Shown: piece by piece, positions 59,559 to 64,000 of the stretch | How positions within the stretch are numbered: the first letter of the stretch is position 1 | Layout of the letters: every line of letters begins with the position of its first letter | DNA from: Streptomyces sp. SAI-127 | GTDB lineage: Bacteria > Actinomycetota > Actinomycetes > Streptomycetales > Streptomycetaceae | Assembly: GCF_029894425.1 (NCBI RefSeq) | Contig: NZ_JARXYJ010000001.1 | Location: 5,394,001 to 5,458,000 of the forward strand | Direction of reading: 5' to 3' | DNA: 64,000 nt | The notes under the pieces: generated by a model | What the model saw: only the letters and a program-made list of their open reading frames with translations | What the model was told of the DNA's origin: nothing | Databases searched by the model: none | Translations under genes and position numbers: made by a program

Positions 59559-60071
59559 GTGCGCCCCTTGTACGTACCCGTCCGTCTGGCCGCCACGGTC
59601 ATGGCCGTCGCCGCCGCCGCGGGCTGCATGAGCGTGGGCGGGGACGGCGGAGACGGCAGCGCGAAGCCGTCGCACTCCGCCGGTGAGCGGGGCGGTGAGG
59701 CGCCGGACGGGGGATCCGCGGGCTCGGGCGGTTCCGTGGGACTGGGCGGGGCGGGCCCGGACGGCAAGCGCGGCAAGCACAAGGGGAAGGGCGGCGAGGA
59801 GTCGGCGTCCCCGTCGGCGTCGGCCTCGGCGAGTGCGTCGGCCTCCGCGGGGGCGAAGCCGGGGAAGTCGGCCCGGCCGGTGCCGTCGGCGCCGAGGAGC
59901 GACCCGGCACCCACCCGTACGCCCGATCCGGAGCCGCCGGCGTCCAGCGAGCCGCCCGCGTCGCCCACACCGTCGCCGCCGCCCGCCGAACCGTCGTCGT
60001 CGGCGCAGCCGGAGACGGGCCCGCAGCTGAGCCAGCGGGAGCCGGCGCCCACCGCGGGGTCGCCTGCGTGA
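59559..60071 (+). CDS. Low-complexity lipoprotein
   Basis: 170 residues from GTG 59559 (GAGG upstream). Signal peptide with lipobox AAAGC, Cys23. The mature part is Gly/Ser/Ala then Pro/Ser-rich, with a SASASASASASAG tract and no globular domain, so it is probably a disordered surface lipoprotein. Compare with other Streptomyces Pro/Ser lipoproteins; function unknown. Confidence 0.72.
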   Translation: MRPLYVPVRLAATVMAVAAAAGCMSVGGDGGDGSAKPSHSAGERGGEAPDGGSAGSGGSVGLGGAGPDGKRGKHKGKGGEESASPSASASASASASAGAKPGKSARPVPSAPRSDPAPTRTPDPEPPASSEPPASPTPSPPPAEPSSSAQPETGPQLSQREPAPTAGSPA

Positions 60072-60123
60072 CGGACCCCGTGAAAGGCCCCGAGTGACCT
60101 CGGATACATACGAGGGGATCGGT

Positions 60124-60153
60124 TTGCCTTCGGGGGCGATGGGTGCGTATGGT
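60124..60153 (+). promoter_or_regulatory. Candidate promoter of the DEAD-box helicase gene
   Basis: TTGCCT (60124-60129), an 18-nt spacer and TATGGT (60148-60153). It would give a 5' leader of about 150 nt before ATG 60311, unusual in this window where many genes are leaderless, and compatible with helicase-type leader autoregulation. Confidence 0.4.
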
Positions 60154-60310
60154 TATAGATCGTTTGATCATTTGCCCGGCGCCAAAGCAGAAGAGCGCCG
60201 TGTGGCGCGTTCTCTCCCTTGCCGTGGCTGACCGCATAGAGGCGGTCGTATTGCGAATCACGGAGTTGACGGGCGCGTGCCGACGAGACTCCGGAAGGTT
60301 TCGCATACGC

Positions 60311-62461
60311 ATGTCCATTTCCAGTACTGATCACGTCGTCGTGCCCGAGAACGAGGGCACCGAGGGCGTCACCGAGGCCACCGCCGAAGTCACCTTCGCG
60401 AGCCTCGGTCTCCCCGAGGGCGTCGTGCGCAAGCTCGCCCAGAACGGCGTGACCACCCCCTTCCCGATCCAGGCCGCGACCATCCCGGACGCCCTGGCCG
60501 GCAAGGACATCCTCGGCCGTGGCCGCACCGGCTCCGGCAAGACCCTCTCCTTCGGTCTGCCGACCCTGGCCCGCCTCTCCGGCGGCCGCACCGAGAAGCA
60601 CAAGCCGCGCGCCGTCATCCTCACCCCGACCCGTGAGCTCGCGATGCAGGTCGCGGACGCGCTGCAGCCCTATGGCGACGTCCTCGGCCTGAAGATGAAG
60701 GTCGTCTGCGGCGGTACGTCCATGAGCAACCAGATCTACGCCCTGGAGCGCGGTGTCGACGTGCTCGTCGCCACTCCGGGCCGGCTGCGTGACCTCATCA
60801 ACCGCGGCGCCTGCTCCCTGCAGGACATCGAAGTCGCCGTCATCGACGAGGCCGACCAGATGTCCGACCTGGGCTTCCTGCCCGAGGTCACCGAGCTGCT
60901 CGACCAGGTCCCGGCCGGCGGCCAGCGGATGCTGTTCTCGGCCACGATGGAGAACGAGATCTCCACGCTGGTCAAGCGCTACCTGAGCAACCCGGTCACG
61001 CACGAGGTCGACAGCGCCCAGGGCAACGTCACGACCATGTCGCACCACATCCTGATCGTGAAGCCCAAGGACAAGGCGCCGGTCACCGCGGCCATCGCCT
61101 CCCGCAAGGGCCGCACCATCATCTTCGTCCGCACCCAGCTGGGCGCCGACCGCATCGCCGAGCAGCTGTGCGACTCCGGTGTGAAGGCCGACGCGCTGCA
61201 CGGCGGTATGACGCAGGGCGCGCGCACCCGTGTGCTGGAGGACTTCAAGAAGGGCTACGTCAACGCGCTCGTCGCGACCGACGTCGCCGCCCGTGGCATC
61301 CACGTCGACGGCATCGACCTCGTCCTGAACGTCGACCCCGCCGGTGACCACAAGGACTACCTGCACCGCGCCGGCCGTACCGCTCGCGCGGGCCGCACCG
61401 GCACGGTCGTCTCCCTGTCCCTGCCGCATCAGCGCCGGCAGATCTTCCGGCTGATGGAGGACGCGGGCGTCGACGCCGGGCGTCACATCATCAACTCCGG
61501 TACTGCCTTCGAGCCCGAGGTCGCCGAGATCACCGGCGCCCGTTCGATGACCGAGGTCCAGTCCGAGTCCGCGGCCAACGCGGCTCAGCAGGCCGAGCGC
61601 GAGGTCACCCAGCTCACCAAGGAGCTCGAGCGGGCGCAGCGGCGCGCGACCGAGCTGCGCGAGGAGGCCGACCGCCTGGTCGCCCGGGCCGCCCGCGAGC
61701 GCGGTGAGGACCCGGAGACGGCGGTCGCCGAGGCGCAGGCCGTGGTGGCCGAGGCCGCGGAGGCGGCTGAGGCCGTGGTCGCCGAGCAGCCCGCCGAGCG
61801 TCCCGCGTACGAGCAGCCGCGTCAGCGCCGTGACGAGCGGGGCAACTACGAGCGTCGTGACGACCGTCGGGACGACCGTGGTGGCCGTTCCTTCGAGCGT
61901 CGTGACGACCGTGGCGGCTTCAACCGCGACCGCCGGGACGGCGAGCGGGGCGGGTTCCGCCGTGACGACCGTGGTGGCCGTTCCTTCGAGCGCCGTGACG
62001 ACCGTCCCTCGGGTGGCGGCTTCAACCGCGACCGCCGTGACGACCGCCCCACCGGCGGTGGTTTCAACCGTGACCGTCGTGACGAGCGTCCCTCGGGCGG
62101 CTTCCGTCGTGACGACCGCCCCTCGGGTGGCTTCAACCGCGACCGCCGTGACGACCGCCCCAGCGGCGGCTTCAACCGTGACCGTCGTGACGAGCGTCCC
62201 TCGGGCGGCTTCCGCCGTGACGACCGCCCCACCGGCGGTGGCTTCAACCGCGACCGCCGCGACGAGCGTCCGTCCACCCACCGGGGCAGCGACCGTCCCT
62301 TCAACCGTGACCGTCAGGGCGACCGCCCCACCGGCGGCGGGTTCCGCTCCGGCGGCCACGACCGCCCCTCCGGCCGTCGTGACGACCACCGCGGCACCGG
62401 CACCGGCACCGGTTCCTTCGGCCGCCGTGACGACAAGCCGCGTTGGAAGCGCAACGGCTGA
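60311..62461 (+). CDS. DEAD-box RNA helicase with long RGG/RDDR-type tail
   Basis: 716 residues from ATG 60311; an open frame extends to 60143 but without a start signal. Q motif with FPIQAATIP, Walker A GRGRTGSGKT (69-78), PTRELA, TPGRL, DEAD in VAVIDEADQM, SAT, then IIFVRTQ, ATDVAARGIHV, and HRAGRTARAG. A coiled Ala/Glu region (about 415-505) is followed by about 210 residues of repeats of the type RRDDRPSGGFNRD/RDERPSGG. RNA remodelling, ribosome biogenesis or cold adaptation is likely. Followed by a UUCG terminator. Confidence 0.95.
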   Translation: MSISSTDHVVVPENEGTEGVTEATAEVTFASLGLPEGVVRKLAQNGVTTPFPIQAATIPDALAGKDILGRGRTGSGKTLSFGLPTLARLSGGRTEKHKPRAVILTPTRELAMQVADALQPYGDVLGLKMKVVCGGTSMSNQIYALERGVDVLVATPGRLRDLINRGACSLQDIEVAVIDEADQMSDLGFLPEVTELLDQVPAGGQRMLFSATMENEISTLVKRYLSNPVTHEVDSAQGNVTTMSHHILIVKPKDKAPVTAAIASRKGRTIIFVRTQLGADRIAEQLCDSGVKADALHGGMTQGARTRVLEDFKKGYVNALVATDVAARGIHVDGIDLVLNVDPAGDHKDYLHRAGRTARAGRTGTVVSLSLPHQRRQIFRLMEDAGVDAGRHIINSGTAFEPEVAEITGARSMTEVQSESAANAAQQAEREVTQLTKELERAQRRATELREEADRLVARAARERGEDPETAVAEAQAVVAEAAEAAEAVVAEQPAERPAYEQPRQRRDERGNYERRDDRRDDRGGRSFERRDDRGGFNRDRRDGERGGFRRDDRGGRSFERRDDRPSGGGFNRDRRDDRPTGGGFNRDRRDERPSGGFRRDDRPSGGFNRDRRDDRPSGGFNRDRRDERPSGGFRRDDRPTGGGFNRDRRDERPSTHRGSDRPFNRDRQGDRPTGGGFRSGGHDRPSGRRDDHRGTGTGTGSFGRRDDKPRWKRNG
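61850..62400 (+). repeat. Tandem coding repeats in the helicase tail
   Basis: More than a dozen related units encoding RRDDR/RRDER + PSGG or PTGGG + FNRD. Blocks such as CGTGACGACCG recur throughout, so slippage or recombination could vary the length. The opposite strand shows a spurious Arg/Ser-rich frame. Confidence 0.85.
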
Positions 62462-62478
62462 CACAGCGTGAGCTGAGC

Positions 62479-62514
62479 AGGGCCCGTACGACTTCGGTCG
62501 TGCGGGCCCTTTTC
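62479..62514 (+). terminator. Intrinsic terminator with UUCG tetraloop after the helicase gene
   Basis: AGGGCCCGTACGAC pairs with GTCGTGCGGGCCCT across TTCG, followed by TTTT. Confidence 0.95.
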
Positions 62515-62644
62515 GTATCTGTATTCGACTACCGAACTCTGTGGGGCAGTTGTTAACATCCGTTGGATTGCGTGGCGGAGTGTGGCCGAGGGGGAAGACA
62601 AGGCCTGCCGCCGCGCCTTTTCTGACTTCCCTGGGGAGGGACCC

Positions 62645-64000
62645 TTGACCCGGCGTGCCCGGATCGCACTCACTCTTGCCTCGCTGGCCGCTCTGAGCGC
62701 CGGCACCCTGACGTCCGCGGGCCCGGCGGCCGCGGACACCGCCCCGACGCCGATCGCCACGGACGGCGTGTGGGGCATCGACTACGCCGCCGGCTATCTG
62801 GCGAGCGTCGAGTACCGGCCGAGCGGCCTGCAGTACGTGGTCGGCCGGCAGCTCTCACCCGACGGCTCCACCGTGCTGGAAGAGGCCACCCGCGGATACG
62901 CCGGCGACTTCGCCGACGGCACCCACCTCCAGCGGGTGCCGTGCGACGCGGGCGACTGCGTGCCACTGCGCTCCACCGGTAACCAGAGCGTCGGCTACTT
63001 CCAGGTCGACGAGTACGGGAAGGAGCGCGCCCAGGTCTGGATGACGCCGAACAACTACCACGGGACGGAACCGGCCGTCACCGGCGGCCGGTTCGTGGAC
63101 GCCACCGGCCGCTACTTCGTCTACAACGCGGCTTCCACCGGCAAGCAGTACGTCGACGCCGTCAACCGGTACCGCGACGAGGACGTCCGTCTGACCCGCC
63201 CCGTCACCGCCGCCTCCGTCTGGGGCTCGGCGCTGTGGACGCCGGGCTCGGGCAATGGCGTCGTCACCCAGTACGACCTGGAGTCGAAGAAGACCGTCAC
63301 GACCGTCTCCACCGGAGCCCCCTGCACGGTCAAGGAGCTCCAGGTCATCGGCCGCTGGATCTACTGGAACTGCGGTCCCACGGGTGCCGCGGGCGTGTAC
63401 GACCGTACGGCGAAGAAGAACATCACCGTGCCCTCCGGCCCCGCCCTCGTCGGTGACGGCTACCTGGTCCAGCACGACCGGAGCGCCGGGAAGCTCATGC
63501 TCACCGACTTCCACTCCGGTACGGCCGCCGCCGCGCGCGGGATCGCCGACCTGCCGGCCGGGAACACCGCCGACCAGCGGCGGCTGACCTGGACCGTGGA
63601 CAAGTTCGGCGGGGGCGTCGCCTACGTCGGTACGGACCGCTCGATCCGGGTAGTGCCGAGCGGGGTGCCCGCGCAGCCGCTCGCGAAGATCGAGGCGGAC
63701 CTGGACGACAGCGACTTCGACGCCGCCGGCCGCTACAGCGGCAACATGACCTGGAACAGCGTCTGGCAGCTGAACAAGCCCGCCGACTGGAACTTCACGG
63801 TGAAGGACGCCCAGGGCCGCACCGACCGCACCCTCAGGGGCAGCGGTACGGCGATCGACCTGGCCTGGGACGGAAAGACGGAGTCGGGCGCGTACGCGTA
63901 CAACGGCCCGAAGACCTGGACGCTGACCGCCACCGCGGCCGACGGCGGGGGCACGTACACGACGACCGGCAAGTTCGGGCTCACCGGCGGCCGCCAGGGC
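62645..64000 (+). CDS. Secreted beta-rich protein with FlgD-like Ig domain, partial
   Basis: 452 codons with no stop up to the window edge, so the 3' end is missing. Start TTG 62645, with GGGGAGGG 4 nt upstream, gives TRRARIALTLASLAALSAGTLTSAGPAAAD, a signal peptide with cleavage after AAA or ADT. The mature part has many short beta-like repeats (VWGSALWTPG, VIGRWIYWNC), and from about 385 a FlgD/Vpr-type Ig-like segment (WNFTVKDAQGRTDRTLRG, LAWDGKTESGAY). It resembles FG-GAP/propeller exoproteins common in Streptomyces. A relatively AT-rich promoter region precedes it. Confidence 0.85.
   Translation, partial: MTRRARIALTLASLAALSAGTLTSAGPAAADTAPTPIATDGVWGIDYAAGYLASVEYRPSGLQYVVGRQLSPDGSTVLEEATRGYAGDFADGTHLQRVPCDAGDCVPLRSTGNQSVGYFQVDEYGKERAQVWMTPNNYHGTEPAVTGGRFVDATGRYFVYNAASTGKQYVDAVNRYRDEDVRLTRPVTAASVWGSALWTPGSGNGVVTQYDLESKKTVTTVSTGAPCTVKELQVIGRWIYWNCGPTGAAGVYDRTAKKNITVPSGPALVGDGYLVQHDRSAGKLMLTDFHSGTAAAARGIADLPAGNTADQRRLTWTVDKFGGGVAYVGTDRSIRVVPSGVPAQPLAKIEADLDDSDFDAAGRYSGNMTWNSVWQLNKPADWNFTVKDAQGRTDRTLRGSGTAIDLAWDGKTESGAYAYNGPKTWTLTATAADGGGTYTTTGKFGLTGGRQG

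Noticed and set aside
61846..62304. Arg/Ser-rich minus-strand frame within the helicase tail
   Set aside because: It is the reverse reading of the RDDR repeats, with no start signal.

Overview
The window is a stretch of high-GC actinobacterial chromosome. Gene content and order point to Streptomyces: adjacent sigN/sigF-type sigma genes, upp, an SRP RNA gene just before dnaX, purD/purC/purSQL/purF/purM, an Lsr2 paralogue, valine dehydrogenase, bldC, hrpA and a DEAD-box helicase. From memory this follows the S. coelicolor region around SCO4034-SCO4096. GTG starts are common, many CDSs overlap by ATGA/GTGA, and several genes have a TAnnnT hexamer ending 6-9 nt before the start codon with no ribosome-binding site.

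Left part (1-11.4 kb): a small membrane protein; two paralogous stress/sporulation sigma factors on the minus strand; a Dabb-fold protein; tRNA-Ser(CGA); tadA with its companion gene; upp; a LytR_C membrane protein with a small conserved partner; a clearly broken remnant of a HerA-like (DUF853) ATPase; two small Streptomyces-type ORFs; an HdeD-type membrane protein; an HhH-GPD repair-type protein. Two copies of a ~300-bp element with 20-bp terminal inverted repeats lie in intergenic DNA at 341-643 and 5997-6325.

11-26 kb: a DtxR/DmdR-type iron box separates a siderophore-interacting reductase (minus) from an acylase plus siderophore-type acetyltransferase pair (plus), followed by a cupin and an SDR. 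Next come a CopC-CopD fusion, a DUF72 protein, a second SDR, a two-gene remnant of a 'conservon' (kinase-like cvnA, roadblock cvnB; no cvnC/cvnD), a DUF234-type AAA ATPase behind three 15-bp-phased repeats, and a large helicase-associated/WYL-type protein.

26-48 kb, the housekeeping core: tRNA-Ser(GGA), SRP RNA, dnaX, purD, a degenerate M48-like protein with internal tandem repeats, a dimethylformamidase-beta-like protein, purC, tRNA-Gly(GCC), a two-component system plus ABC exporter operon whose kinase and regulator are separated by a tandem array built from the regulator's own start region, a second tRNA-Gly(GCC), an aberrant tRNA-Gly(UCC), an Lsr2 paralogue, purSQL, an MDMPI-type protein, a META lipoprotein, purF and purM. 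The pur genes provide most steps of de novo IMP synthesis.

48-64 kb: a DUF3073 protein, vdh, bldC with palindromic upstream DNA, a tRNA-Asp locus amplified into three 143-bp units of which only one tRNA is intact, hrpA, tRNA-Phe/Asp/Glu, a membrane metallophosphoesterase, a small zincin, a lipoprotein, a DEAD-box helicase with a long RGG/RDDR-type tail, and a secreted protein that runs off the right edge.

Most interesting leads: the tRNA-Gly(UCC) with GUGC in the T loop, A18 in the D loop and a disrupted T stem, resembling staphylococcal peptidoglycan-dedicated glycyl-tRNAs; the iron-boxed acylase/acetyltransferase operon; the start-site-derived repeat array; and the protease-like protein that has lost its HExxH.
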